Source of the DNA: Helicoverpa zea
Lineage: Eukaryota > Arthropoda > Insecta > Lepidoptera > Noctuidae
DNA length: 64,000 bases
Direction: 5' to 3'
Assembly: GCF_022581195.2 (NCBI RefSeq)
Contig: NC_061469.1
Span: forward strand, 1,240,001-1,304,000
In this document: piece by piece, positions 45,671 to 57,098 of the stretch
Position numbering within the stretch: position 1 is the first letter of the stretch
Layout of the letters: each line of letters opens with the position of its first letter
Made by a program: the position numbers and the translations under genes
Notes under the pieces: generated by a model
Databases searched by the model: none
The model's input: only the letters and a program-made list of their open reading frames with translations
What the model was told of the DNA's origin: nothing

Positions 45671-47232
45671 TCATCAGTTTATTATGCTTTCTGAAAGAAC
45701 TCGTCATGATAACACGTCTCCCGATTATCCTGTTACATAGCAAAGCCATGAGCTCTCTAGGCACCTTGATATACATTTACAACAAATAAAATACACAAAA
45801 AAAAACTATGCAGAAAACTGCTATAGCAGAATGAAAAACTTTAAAAATACGTGCAAAACTGGGAACTATTAGATCTTTTTTTGTAGTTTTTCAAAAACAA
45901 CACAGAACATGGGCGCATTTGTTTGTGGAACAATATCGAAATATTTCTGTGTATGTTTGTCTGTTTTTATTTCATTCCTAGTGAATTTCCCCCGGGGTAA
46001 CTGTGGTATTGTTTTAATGCTTATACTGACCGTTCAGGGCTAATTCGGTACTCCAAGCTTGATATTTTATGATTTTCCAACTTTGGGAAGGTGAAATTAT
46101 GAGAGAAGATCGGTATTAAGTATCCAAGCTATTCAAACTCCTGAATTTTATGGTGAGGTGTCCAGGCAATGCAATGGGATGTTATGTTTTTTTGCAAAAA
46201 AGTGTTTTGATGGTCAATTTCTCTCCTATTCAATTGTGGATTAGTTTGGATAATTCGTGCAGTAGTTTCAAACTTTATCGCAAACATACGCAGCGCGCTT
46301 TGCTCTATAATATAGTGTGAATGTATCGAAAATTCCTGATCAAAGGTTATCTCATCAATTTAATTTGGCTAGTGTGCATTCACGGGAGTAGCTTCAGTAA
46401 AAATTCGCTCCCCTTTTGAATTCGGGGGCAGCATAGATTTTACTTTTTTCAGTTCGTTTGGTATCGGTCGACCGTGATGTCGATGGTGCGAAAATTGCTA
46501 GAAAATAGTACAAAAAAAAACTTGCCGGGTTTCAATCAACAAACCTTTTATATGTGACACTGCGACATCGCCACTGCGGGGCTTTTATTTTTAGACTGAC
46601 TGTAAAAGGATGATATTGACTTCTTCAGAGAAAAAGCAAAAAATGCCATAGTATTGCGGGGATATATGTATATGTAAAATGTACGTTGGTAGTATTGGGC
46701 AAATAAAAAAAAATACATATGACATTTTATTTTGTTAATAAAAACAGAATTAAATAATAAAGCTTACTCTCTAAACGCTAAAATCGGTTGTCAATAGCCT
46801 CGGATATTTATTTTAGTTTTTAACCAACTTTCCAAAATAGAGGAGGTTCTCAATTCCCAAAGTTCCTCTCAATTCCTTGAAATCCTATCTTGTAAGCAAG
46901 TTATTGAAATACATCTTAACTCCACAGTGGATGACACAGTAATGCTCGATGTACATTCATATTGAAAAGTACCTATATGTGTTCATTATACAAATTAGAG
47001 GTATAAACGACCCACAGGGCCCCGCGTCTTGAAACAATCCACGTGCTGCCCGTGTGTGCCCTTCTCCACTTTCAAAAAAACATAAATTATTTAAGCACAT
47101 CCTCTTATTCTTGATTATACATTTTATGAGATGGACACACACAGCTTAAAAATGAAGAAGAGTCATATTATCCCTTGCATTGCCCTAAGACCCAAGTGTG
47201 TGATGCCCGTCCACTTAACAAATAACCTTAAA
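45671..47232. other. Intergenic DNA left of the secreted-protein gene
   Basis: No gene seen. A GGAGGTTCTCAATTCCC repeat scrap lies near 46840. Part of this stretch may be 3' UTR of the minus-strand gene that ends at 47233. Confidence 0.45.
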
Positions 47233-50106
47233 TTATTTAAACATATTCTTAGGATCTTTAATATCAATAGTCGTGAGTCTCATATCGATGTAAGCATCCC
47301 CCACTCTAGTCTTGGTCTTCGGGTGTGAAAGGTTTGCGTATATCCTGCCTCTGGTGAACGGGAAGCCTTTGGGGATCACTGAAGGGTTGATAGTCATGTT
47401 CGACATGCGTAATGGACCCTAAAAATATATGTTTATTAGCACACTACGATTTTTTTTATTATTTCTTTTATTTTTGACATTCATATACTCGAACATTTTA
47501 TATTATTGTAATCTAATCAAATTTTGTATGCCTATCGGCGGGACATGGCTTGTACATAAATCTGTAGAAAACACCTGTAATCACCCCTGTTTCACAAAAT
47601 GAATAAATTGATTTGATTTGATTTGATTTGACGATTTGTTATCTGATCTTTAGAGGTATAACAGAACCCCTCAGAAGACCCGCACAGTGCTAACTTTTAG
47701 TCAGTTGATAGATTTTTTGTGCTCATACTTATATCAGTTTGGAAATGAATGGAAGTGCGCAAATTACAACGATCAGGTATTTGGTCGGTATAAGACGGAC
47801 TAAAAACTTTGATTGGATCCATACATTTCTTTAACAAAAACTGCGAAGCCAACTGCCGACTGTTTTGTCTGCAGAACATAAGAGTTCCAGTGATAGACGT
47901 TATGCCTCTTCCTTCTCAATCCTGTTACTCGGGCGACACAGCACCTCTTGGTAGCCCCTGGTTATCGAACTCAGTCAGACTTACCAAGGGGCACTGTGTG
48001 TCAAAGCTTTGGAGTTCCTATAACCGGGATCCAATATTTAATCAGCAGGTATAAAAATACTTTTACGGATTTTATCGCGGTTATATTAATATTATTTAGT
48101 TGCGAAGTTTCGGATCCTTTATAGCACCTTTACGAGACCCGTGACCATTGAAAAAGTAGTTTTATTTAAATGTCTAATAGGTATTGGTGTAAGTCAGAAA
48201 TCAGCAGGTACTTGAAACTATTTACCATATGTGGACAAGGTATATCGAGGCCCCCTTTCCTCATAGAAGACCCGAAGAACATATCCTTCTCGACGAGGTA
48301 GCACCAGTCGAAGTGGAACTCTATGAAACTGCGCTTATACTGGTTAGTTAGCAGCTCGTAGAAATACATGTCTACCTGGAAACCCAAACTAATGGATTAA
48401 AATTATAACAAATTATCTACAAAACTTTTAGGGTTCTAGCCACTATTTTTCATAGAGACGAAGTATTGCTTTTAAAGAATAAGTCCTTGAGTGTGAGGGA
48501 GTGTTGGACCATGTACGAGTTTATGTACCAGGGCTGCGGTAACTCTTTCGAACAACGCAGTCCATCCTCCTGCCGTCATCCCAATTTTACTTGCGATCGG
48601 TTTCCTTTTGGAAAGTACGTCTATATTTGCTGTCAATTCTCAAGTGACATTATTTCCAGTCATATCGTCTTTCACACAATGCATCCTTCGTTTCTCTTTC
48701 CCATATTTAAACCATCATCCTCCTCCGAGCCTTTTCCCAACTATGTTGGGGTCGGCTTCCAGTCTAACCGGATTCAGCTGTGTACCAGTGCTTTACAAGA
48801 AGTGACTGCCTATCTGACCTCCTCAACCCAGTTACCCGGGCAACCCGACACCCTCTGGTTAGACTGGTGTCAGACATACTGGCTTCATATTTAAACCATC
48901 TCCTGTAAAACTATTTCCCTCATCCGGATAAAATATACCATCCAGGAATAGTGTAATTTAACAACTTTGCAGTGATTCAGTAGTGTCAAAGCCTATAGGA
49001 TATACCTAAGGATATAAGTATGTTAACAAACAAACAAAAAATGTTTTTTCTTTAAAATATTATTTAATCACTTCCCTCTCTACGATGCAGTTAAATAGTC
49101 GCTGTGTATCACATATGAATCATAGGTCCGGTAAGTTATTAATATTTGTGGCAAAATATAGATGATTCTGAAAATACGTTCATAAATACTTATAGAACGA
49201 ACTATGGAACTTACATAAATACTGCTATTGAAGGGTGTGACGGTATGCAGGTTAAGCGCGACGTAATAGATGGGATTCTTGCGGCCATACCTGGTGGCTG
49301 TCAGGTTAGCATAGTATATGAAGTCAGGGTTGAAATACGTGATCCTCGGGTGCTCTACGCTGATGTAAGTTATCTGAAATAGTAGAAGATATTTTGAAAT
49401 TATCTGGTGCCTACTATGACGACTTTGACCATGCAGTCGGTTACAATATAAACACAACAAAATAAAAATATACGTATCTATAAAAGTTATTTATTTATTT
49501 ATACTTTATGTACAAAATAGGTACATTGGCGGACTTAATGCCTCAAGGCATTCTCTACCAGTCAACCATCGGGTTAAAGGGAGAAAATAAATAGGTAGTA
49601 CAAAAAAAAGAGAAAGTCATGAAACGATATGAATAAAAACATGATACAATACATAAATACTCAATACATAATATATATATATATATATATGATATAAGAG
49701 TGACGACGACTCAATTAGGTAAAGAGTTTAAATAATGATGGCGAACTTTACGCTTAAAGGAATACTTACTGGGTGCCTTTTTTATGTCAAGGGGAAGAGC
49801 GTTCCAGAGTTTAATTGCTGATACAGCAAAAGAATTAGCCATGAATCCGGTGCGGTGACATGGAATTTCGAGCAACAAATTCTCAGAGGAACGCAGGTTA
49901 CGGCTATGAGAACTGCCCAATAACTTAAAATAATTTTGAAGATAATCATTATTTAACCATAACTAGACAAAATTTGCGCACTGAATACCATTCATTCCTG
50001 TAGGTATAGCTGTATTTTTAAGCCATTCATAACTTACCTTTTCCAACACACCATGTGTAAAAAATAAAGAAAATAAAAGACACTGCACTACTGTATTTTC
50101 AGCCAT
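47233..50106 (-). CDS. Secreted DUF1091 / MD-2-like family protein, four exons
   Basis: Four exons with GT-AG borders and phase-0 junctions join into 187 residues: 50038-50106 (23 codons), 49215-49373 (53), 48226-48375 (50), 47233-47418 (61 plus TAA). Exon 1 encodes a short hydrophobic leader (VVQCLLFSLFFTHGVL), a likely signal peptide. Exons 2 and 3 give the pattern of insect DUF1091 proteins: alternating beta-type residues, PFN before the first junction, then SFIEFHFDWCYLVEKDMFFG and a CP pair near the end of exon 3. Family members are thought to fold like MD-2-type lipid-binding domains, and some Drosophila relatives (CheB) act in taste detection of pheromones. Function here is inferred from family only. 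The length fits the family. Introns of 664, 839 and 807 bp contain LINE, SINE and MITE pieces. No internal stop or frameshift is seen. Confidence 0.78.
47672..47820 (+). mobile_element. MITE, AAACTTTTAGTCGG family, in intron 3
   Basis: CGCACAGTGCTAACTTTTAG, then ATCAGTTTGGAAATGAATGG and ACAACGATCAGGTATTTGGT follow the family order. A (TTGAT)n run at about 47612-47634 lies just upstream. Confidence 0.6.
48057..48168. mobile_element. Short MITE, second copy, in intron 3
   Basis: TTTTACGGATTTTATCGCGG at one end and AAAAGTAGTTTTATTTAAA at the other match the element at 26528-26648. The central GGATCC part is in reverse order. Confidence 0.55.
48487..48562 (-). mobile_element. LINE 3' end fragment in intron 2
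   Basis: Strongly diverged piece of the 7817-8166 family on the minus strand (CGAAAGAGTTACCGCAGCCC, TGGTACATAAA). Confidence 0.6.
48717..48885 (-). mobile_element. SINE tail in intron 2 with 15-bp target duplication
   Basis: Headless copy of the type-A tail with a (GAT/GAG)n end, in minus orientation. The perfect duplication CATATTTAAACCATC lies at 48702-48716 and 48886-48900. The exact repeats suggest a recent insertion. It lies between exons 2 and 3 without touching splice sites. Confidence 0.85.
49470..49925 (-). mobile_element. LINE 3' fragment in intron 1
   Basis: Minus-strand LINE piece: reverse-transcriptase tail frame (49711-49920), then a 3' UTR with an (AT)n run at about 49670-49690. 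Confidence 0.65.
49711..49920 (-). pseudogene. LINE reverse-transcriptase C-terminal fragment
   Basis: A frame of 69 codons with FMANSFAVSAIKLWNALPLD followed by a basic FKRKVRHHYL tail. This is the well-known end of Jockey/CR1-like reverse-transcriptase polyproteins (a xxWNxLPxxI core followed by FKxxLxxxL). Only this part remains. It is unrelated to the gene whose intron it sits in, although it lies on the same strand. Confidence 0.75.
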
Positions 50107-51128
50107 ACCGATCAGTTAAATAGGTACACTATGTAAAGAAGATTGATATCAAACACTTTTATATTTACACAAATTGTTCTGTTTATCGAAAACTTATTTT
50201 ATGGTTTATAAGCATTGTAATTTGTATGTAATTTTGAAGTTAATTGAGGACAATTGAAGCTGCGCAGGAGTCGAATGAAGGAAAAGGCTTGAACACTAGC
50301 TAGCAATATGGAAGTTAAGTATTTACTCTTTTTTCTATAGGTAGCTTTTATATTTTCTGAGAAACACTGTATCAATTAGGTGCCTAAGGTGGAAGTGGTA
50401 TGCAAACAAATTAATTAAATAAAAAAATATTGCGGATTTTCAATAAAAATCCGATTAAACTATATTACTAAACCGATTACTAAACTATTATTATAAAAAT
50501 TCTTGGTGCTTCCAGAATAATCTACGAGTACGTACCTGAAATTAAATAATTGAGTCATTCATGTAAATTGATTTCGGAAATTATATGAAAATATACAGTT
50601 TGTGAGTTATGTTATTGAGATAGTTATCATATAAATACATGTTATTTGTCGGTATGGTTTTTTAATGGATTCAAAATTGGTATGATATTCGCAAGGTGCA
50701 ATATCGATGTAGGTAAGTATCACATATTTCATTGACGTACAGGACTCGAATTATCATTTGCCTAGCCTTTTCCCAACTGTGTTGGGGTCGGAAGTCGTAA
50801 CTGGATGCAATTGAGTACTAGTGTCAGATGGCCTGCCTACTTATGTGACCTCCTCAAACCATTTACCTAGTCAATCCGATAGTCTTTGTTTTAAAATGTT
50901 TCTCTTGTTCCAGAATATACCAGTATGGTAAAAATAAAATAAAAAGGTAATTGTGAAGTCAAACAAATAAGGTTTTATTGCATCCTTTATTAATTTATAA
51001 CGTGAAGGTGACTGTTTATAAATTATTGTCACAGAGCAACAAAGAACATCGCTTTCAAAGAACTACTGTTTTTAGAAGAGACAGTTTTATTTCCGAGCGT
51101 AGCTTTCTTAGTTATATGAACTGACATA
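50107..51128. other. Upstream region of the secreted-protein gene
   Basis: AT-rich, with a SINE tail scrap in minus orientation at about 50762-50885 (CCCAACTGTGTTGGGGTCGG). The promoter must lie here, but no core element is convincing. Confidence 0.45.
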
Positions 51129-51323
51129 AGCCCCCAGTATACATTGGCCTGTGTTGGGCCAAGCTTTGCAATGCACAAATGTAGGCCACGATCAAATGGT
51201 GTTTACACATTGGCGCATGGCACATTGCTGCCTGACAAACCACTTGCGATGGACGTCGAAGTAATTAAGGCCGCGGCTATTTATTTGTTCACTACTACAT
51301 ATATTTATATTATACTACACTAC

Positions 51324-51354
<31 letters not shown>

Positions 51355-51614
51355 CTACACTACTACATTTATTTTTACACGCAACACAAAAGTGTACTTT
51401 CCGCAGCGGTCGGTGACGAACTAAACATTGGCCAAATGTGTAAACACCACACGCCAAGCTGGGCCACGATTCCTTTGATGTGTGTCCAAAAAACCGACAA
51501 CTCGCCGAATGCGCGCCAACCTTGACAAATGTCCGCTAACATGCACCAATACCCCGTGTACACATTGGTGATGGCGTGTATTGGCCACGCTTGGGCCAAT
51601 GTGTACTGGGGGCT
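51129..51614. mobile_element. MITE with AGCCCCCAGTA ends
   Basis: Inverted ends AGCCCCCAGTATACATTGGC and the near complement. The inner parts also pair (GTGTTTACACATTGG with CCAAATGTGTAAACAC). ATA and TTA flank the ends, close to a TWA duplication. A (TA)n run at about 51324-51350 splits the element. Confidence 0.75.
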
Positions 51615-51837
51615 TTACAAAGAGCTCACACTCACACATCTGTACCTAAGTGTGGATTCAATACATTTCTGATGATTTCATTCTGATTTAGATCTTTAAT
51701 AAAATTATTAAGTTTATATTTTGCAATGCAAACGCGAAAATCCTGCTCGATTCTACGTTTGCATATGATGTTTCTTCCATTGATTATGATTACATGATTC
51801 TATTATATTCTGAAGTAACCGAAATCAAATTGTTTTT

Positions 51838-51960
51838 ATTTCAAATAGGCCTTTGTAGGCTCTTATGAAACGTCACATTAATTGCACGGTTCCAAAAAGT
51901 TGGTCTCATGGAGAAGAGCCGGCAAGAAACTCCATAGACACTCTTTTAAAAAGTAAATAT
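51838..51960 (-). mobile_element. LINE 3' end, minus strand
   Basis: TTTCAAATAGGCCTTTGTAG and GAGAAGAGCCGGCAAGAAAC are typical of the 3' end of a common lepidopteran LINE. It has no coding part. Confidence 0.5.
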
Positions 51961-52117
51961 TTTCACAAACATTCACAAACCACGCGCGACCCTGGTACGT
52001 AAAGGAAATCAGTCGAGATTTTAGGTAAAGTTAGTTTTTTTTTCTTTTAACTACTTTATTTCGGCTTGTGTTTAAACACCACCCAAAAAAGTACCTATTT
52101 TACAACCAAAAAAATTC

Positions 52118-52703
52118 TAAACGGTTACCAAAATGGATAAATGGTCACCAAATAACGTTTCCAAAAATATTATTAGATAAAACCATTTTTTCATATTATT
52201 GACTACTAAAAAAATATATGGACGCCTTTAAAATACACTTTAGACCAAATATTATATATTGTCACTACTTAGATGTTACCAATTATGTAATACCATGACT
52301 CCTAATTTGGTCATTTTTGTTAGACTAAAAAAGCTAACGATCGCTAGAATATTTCCCAAATACCAATTAATATACTAGGGTTCCCAAATGTACGTCGCTT
52401 ATTTATTGTTATATGAATTTGTGTGTAACTCAGTGCGTTTAAAATGTAAGCACGCAACATGCAGCAAGCATGGCTTCTGTCACGGCTCCGGCGCTGCAGG
52501 GCTCCGGCGGTCCCATGCGAGCTTCGAGCCTCGCCCCTCCGCGCCTACGCGGTTTCGAATTGCACTCTAGGGGTAGGGCAGACAAGACTACGTGGAGTCG
52601 GTTTTGCAGCGATTCGTTTTCGTCACTAACTTTGATTTTTGGTGGTAATATTAATCTTTTAGTTGGATAGAATTTGGTGACCATTAATCCATTTTGGGAA
52701 CCA
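52118..52703. mobile_element. Fold-back element carrying the GC-rich repeat
   Basis: A 32-bp end (GGTTACCAAAATGGATAAAT, 52123 onward) returns as its near complement at 52671-52703 with about 90% match. In between lies the GC-rich repeat (52440-52640), also present at 28735-29048. A further GGTGACCGCC end lies at about 52866. Confidence 0.6.
52440..52640 (+). repeat. GC-rich dispersed repeat, copy 2
   Basis: Shares CATGGCTTCTGTCACGGCTC, CGGCGGTCCCATGCGAGCTT and CTACGTGGAGTCGGTTTTGC with the copy at 28735-29048. It lacks that copy's GC-rich middle. Overlapping frames on both strands come from composition. Confidence 0.75.
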
Positions 52704-53234
52704 AAAATAATATGAGTGCGAGATTTGCGATTTTTCTGATGTTATTTTATTTTTTTTGGATCATAATATTATATACTTTAGTGCCCTTTTAATAAAGTCA
52801 ATTTATTTTTTTTGGAGTTGTTTATTTTATTTGGTGCTTCAGCTTAGAGTCTTAAAAATATTTTTGGTGACCGCCTAAATTATACCCCTTTATTTCATTC
52901 ACTTCCAGTCAAGTTTAAGTGGATATGGGATAATAAATATCAATATTATGACTGTAACGACCGCCGAGATGGCAGGATGGCGTGTACAGGACATTTTTGT
53001 CTCTCAAAGAGATTACAAAAGGTACGTTGATAGATAGATAGTTCTCCGTCCATTAAATCTAGATAGTCTATATTTAATACTTCGTAATAAAATTTTGCAG
53101 AGATTGTTACTTTTTATTTAAGTAAAGGACTGGTTCGTAAGGGTTGACCTGGTATTTCCTGGTTGAATTTCTCTATCAGGACACCATGCCAGTTGACGGC
53201 AGAGATCGGAAGTACCTAAGGCCATTCATAATTA
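52704..53234. other. Intergenic DNA
   Basis: AT-rich, with no gene or element that I can name apart from the GGTGACCGCC scrap near 52866. Confidence 0.5.
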
Positions 53235-53508
53235 GGGTCAATCCCCAATGAAAGAGCAGCGGCCGGCAGCGGCCGGCAGCGGCCGTAAATGCAAGTGATT
53301 GAGCGCGAGCGCGGCGGGCCGCGCGGCGCCGCGCTGGGCCAATTCCCACTGAAAGAGCAGCGGCCGGCAGCGGCCGTAAGAGCACGGAAAATGTAAGAGC
53401 GCGGCGCGGTGCGGCGCCGCGCGGCCCGCCGCGCTCGCGCTCAATCCCTTGCAATTACGGCCGCTGCCGGCCGCTGCCGGCCGCTGCTCTTTCAGTGGGA
53501 ATTGACCC
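53235..53508. mobile_element. GC-rich hairpin MITE with a duplicated left arm
   Basis: The ends GGGTCAATCCCCAATGAAAG and its near complement are flanked by TTA at 53232-53234 and 53509-53511. The arms contain repeated CGGCCGGCAG units. The left terminus appears a second time inside (about 53336-53380: CCAATTCCCACTGAAAGAGC), so this looks like two elements fused. No transposase. The long frames are by-products of GC content. Confidence 0.82.
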
Positions 53509-53511
53509 TTA

Positions 53512-54608
53512 GAGTTTCTATAATATTATGTACGTAAGATAGTAGATATGTACATAAGGATGAACTAAAACCTGAGAAATGATTCTATCAGTGTATGTTA
53601 CATATGTATTGCTTAGGTACATAGATAGGTTACATTAATATTCGGGTAACCCCCGGGACAGAGATGAATCGGGTGGAACATCGTAACAACATAATTCGAG
53701 TTATTCACCATTGATATGCACCCCACTAAACAAGGATACAAAATAAGATATATTTCACACGGATATAACATTCATATCCGTATAATCCCATCGTTTAGCG
53801 GGTCTTATCTCAATTTCAGTGAATTGTCGGTTAATGTTAATCTATTGTCCGGGTAGTGGTTAATCTGTAGCTTAAAGTTCAGGGATTTGGAGTGAAATAT
53901 AGCCGTTACACGTACTGTGGTGGTTGACGCTTGTTTTAGTTAATTGTAGAACATTCAAGTTAAGTCATTGTATGTGAATTGAGTGCGGATATAGGTACGC
54001 GAGACACAATTGATTGTCTATTGTTTGATAACTAGCGGCATACAAGCAGTTATGCGAAGTAAAATGCGAAAAGTGCTGATGAAAGCTGTTTTCCTTATAA
54101 ATATGAATGATGCTTGTTGCTTATTGAATGTTTGTAGGTAAGTATATTGAATTGCGCATGCTTGATTAATTATGATTTTTCCACATTTTAATTTCAATAC
54201 CTCGTTAGTCTAGTAGTCTCATATAGTAGGACGACTGCTGAGCTCGGAGGGAGCCGAAATTGCTTTGTGTATGAAACGTATATGAAACTATCACAAAGCA
54301 GTCCGGCAGTATAATTAGTTCTGCGCAACTGGCTGATATTCGTACGAGAACAATCGGCCGAGAGGCAGAGTGCCGTTATTATATTTTAAAGGATAGTTAC
54401 TGTTAATTATAAGTTAAGCTTATCAGCATAGAATTCTACTAAAACTTAGTAGACTTTAGTAGTTTTACGAATTAAAGTTATAGGAACACTCCCACTGTAA
54501 TGTCAAACTTTCTCTGTTTATTTATGTCAAAATGGGTGGACAGAAGTTATTGTGAAAAACAAGTTTTAATGTTTTTCTTCCATTAATCGACAATATAACA
54601 ATTTGAGG
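53512..54608. promoter_or_regulatory. Upstream region of MADF-BESS gene 1
   Basis: No repeat that I recognise. TGTCAAA words at about 54501 and 54526 lie within 110 bp of the start codon. No clear TATA box or initiator can be fixed from sequence. Confidence 0.35.
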
Positions 54609-55485
54609 ATGCGGTGGAGTGAGGCAGTTACACTAGAATTTGTTAAGATTTATATAAAACACGAGTGTCTCTGGAATCCTTCACATCCTGGATACAAATT
54701 GAGATATCAAAGGGAACAGGCATATTTAGATATTAGCGAAGAATTCAAGAGTGCCACCATGAAATCCCTCACTGTTCCTGAAGTAAAAATGAAGATAAAG
54801 AACCTTAGGACGACGTATGTACAACAAGTGCACAAAATATTACAGAAATCGAGTCCTGACTCAATCTATGAACCTTCCCTAGTTTGGTTTCATGAAATGG
54901 ATCGCTGTCTTAAACACGTGCCCAGTAATCGACATTCAGGCTCTTTCAATAACGTGAGTATATACTAGGTACAATATTGGATCCAAAATATGATAATTAT
55001 GGCTTAAAAACGATATTTGTATCTCCATTGTATAAAATTATTAGGAAGTTATATTCTATTGTGATTTTTTCCAGTCCCAAGACCCTCCAGATGTAGACTC
55101 ATCATGCCAAATCTGGGTCGACCAGGAATTACAAAGTGCCAACATGGAAGAACCAAACCCCGACCCATTAGTCCCACAAACAGATGATGAATATGATTCA
55201 ACAAAACTTGAGGAACCACCATCAAAAGTAAAAATAGAAAGACATTCTTCCCCAATTTATTACAAGAAAATTAAAAAGAAGAAACTCAAACACCGGGCTG
55301 CCACAAGGAAATATTCAAGTGATTCCACTCAGCCATGTACGAAAGAGGATGAATTTGATATCTATGGTAAATATATTGCTTCCCAACTGAGGAAAATGGA
55401 TCTCCACAAAGCATTGCGGCTGCAGTTGGAGATACAGAACCTTGTGAGTGAAGCAAGGATCTCTGACATTGTGTCTAGTGATTAA
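54609..55485 (+). CDS. MADF-BESS domain protein, tandem copy 1
   Basis: Exons 54609-54953 (115 codons) and 55075-55485 (136 codons plus TAA), joined by a 121-bp phase-0 GT-AG intron, give 251 residues. Exon 1 is a MADF domain (about residues 8-100), the Myb-like DNA-binding fold of Adf-1-type regulators: FVKIYIKHECLWNPSHPGY, then the KMKIKNLRTTY helix and VWFHEM. Exon 2 has an acidic stretch, a basic patch (KKIKKKKLKHR, about residues 179-189) that may be a nuclear signal, and a C-terminal BESS motif (about 207-243, DEFDIYGKYIASQLRKMDL), used for protein-protein contacts in this family. The start is ATG 54609, since the paralogue begins with the same MRWSE. AATAAA lies at 55728-55733. The gene is likely a nuclear transcriptional regulator. 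Its targets are unknown. Confidence 0.9.
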
Positions 55486-56091
55486 AAACATTATTGGGTA
55501 GATATATCAGTATTTTTACATGAATACAGAATAACAGGCTTCATTTTCTATGTGTGATAAACTGATAGAGCCATTTATTAATTGTATAAGTAACAAATAA
55601 CTATTTTAAATCAAATCCTACTTAGCTATATGATGTATATTTTATTTTGTATTTGTTTTGATTTGTGCAATTTTATATTATGTTTATATGACTTCCAAAG
55701 TGAAAAATATTAACCAAAGATTATTACAATAAAGTAAATATGGACTAAAACAGCTGGCTTGTTTTATTGAAATGATGTAGAATCCTGGACGGACCATTCG
55801 TCTAACTGCCTGCTAAGACTACAGTAACTTCATTTTACATTTTAATATATCTAATCCAATTAATCATTAATAAAAACGTGTAATCCAAATAACAGTTTAA
55901 TATTATAACAGGTAACTATAGGTGTGGCGTGTGTGTACAGGCCTTATTACCGCTGTTTCATTGTTTGACACTTGACTGACAGTGACAGTTGTTTGTTGAC
56001 TGTTGTTGTCGAGAGTCCTGATATTTTTGTACAAAAATAGATCTCAAGTTGTTTTGGTTGTGTAACTCGTAATTTATTGTAAATAACTGAA
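55486..56091. promoter_or_regulatory. 3' UTR of copy 1 and promoter region of copy 2
   Basis: AATAAA at 55728-55733 probably ends gene 1. Upstream of gene 2, a TTTGACACTTGACTGACAGT run with further TGACAG and TTGACTG words lies at about 55966-56001, 90-125 bp before the ATG. Confidence 0.5.
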
Positions 56092-57098
56092 ATGAGGTGG
56101 AGTGAGAACGAGACATATCAGTTCGTGAAAATATATCTCAGTCATGAACTCCTGTGGAACCCTGAGCATTCAGCGTATAGGTTAAAAAATAAACGGTTAA
56201 AAGCTTACAGAGAGATTATTGCCGAACTAAATGAAACAACAGGCATTTTGCTGAATGAAACTGAGCTAAAAATTAAGATAAAGAATCTTAGATCGACGTA
56301 TATGCAAGAAATAGTGAAGATAAAACAGCGGTCTAGCGCAGAATGGGCGTACAAACCGAATATGAAATGGTTCTCGGAATGGCACAAATGCTTCGGTGGT
56401 ATTAAGAAGCCAGTTGAAGATGCTTCTACGTTTGATAGTGTAAGTATTCTAAAACCTGTGATTTATTCTTATCTAGCCTGTAGATTCACTGCTGGTCAAG
56501 GGACTCTGCATTCCACTCTATACTGCTGTTTCTTACAAAAAGCTTACTTAATATGGCAAATCAGCCTCTGCCTTATATATCTTGATCTTTAAATATATGT
56601 AATACCTCAGACTCTTCATACCTTATACTCAGCCTATTGAAGTCATTAGAAAAACTCCCAATACATAAATTTAATGGAAACCCATATTTATTCTGTTCAC
56701 AGCAGCAAGATTCAATAGATGAAACAAATCAAAAAATTTGGCTATCAACTGAGGATAACATGGAAGAGGAGATATTAGAACCATTCCCTGACGATGAAGA
56801 GTACACCCTCATTTTAAAAACAGAACCCCGGGATGTTCCACATTTGAACGAAACCAGATATCAAAATAAAAAGAAAAAAATAAAACACAGAAGGCCCAGT
56901 ACAGACTGTTCAGAGAGGACTTTTTCTGAAAGCATAGACTCAAGTACGGATTTAAAAGAGGATGAATTTGATATCTATGGCAAGTATATTGCATCACAAC
57001 TGAGGAAGATGGATTTACAGAAGGCTTTGAGAGTACAACTTGAGATACAAAGTCTAGTGAGTGAAGCTAGACTATCAGGTTTGAATGGGAAGCATTAA
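56092..57098 (+). CDS. MADF-BESS domain protein, tandem copy 2
   Basis: Exons 56092-56439 (116 codons) and 56703-57098 (131 codons plus TAA), joined by a 263-bp phase-0 intron, give 247 residues. The layout equals copy 1: MADF domain (FVKIYLSHELLWNPEHSAY, KIKIKNLRSTY, KWFSEW), acidic linker (EEEILEPFPDDEE), basic patch (NKKKKIKHR, about 172-180), and BESS motif (about 203-239). The two MADF parts agree at roughly 45% of positions. The 40-residue BESS block differs at only four. The exon 2 acceptor is a CAGCAG tandem, so one Gln may be included or skipped. AATAAA at 57504-57509 is a good 3' end, with another at 57787-57792. The gene is likely a DNA-binding regulator that may dimerise with its neighbour through BESS. 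Confidence 0.9.

Noticed and set aside
53176..53454. Arg/Ala-rich frames of 68-92 codons
   Set aside because: They result from the GC-rich arms of the MITE at 53235-53508.
55049..55255. 68-codon minus-strand frame over MADF-BESS copy 1
   Set aside because: Antisense shadow of exon 2 of the real gene.
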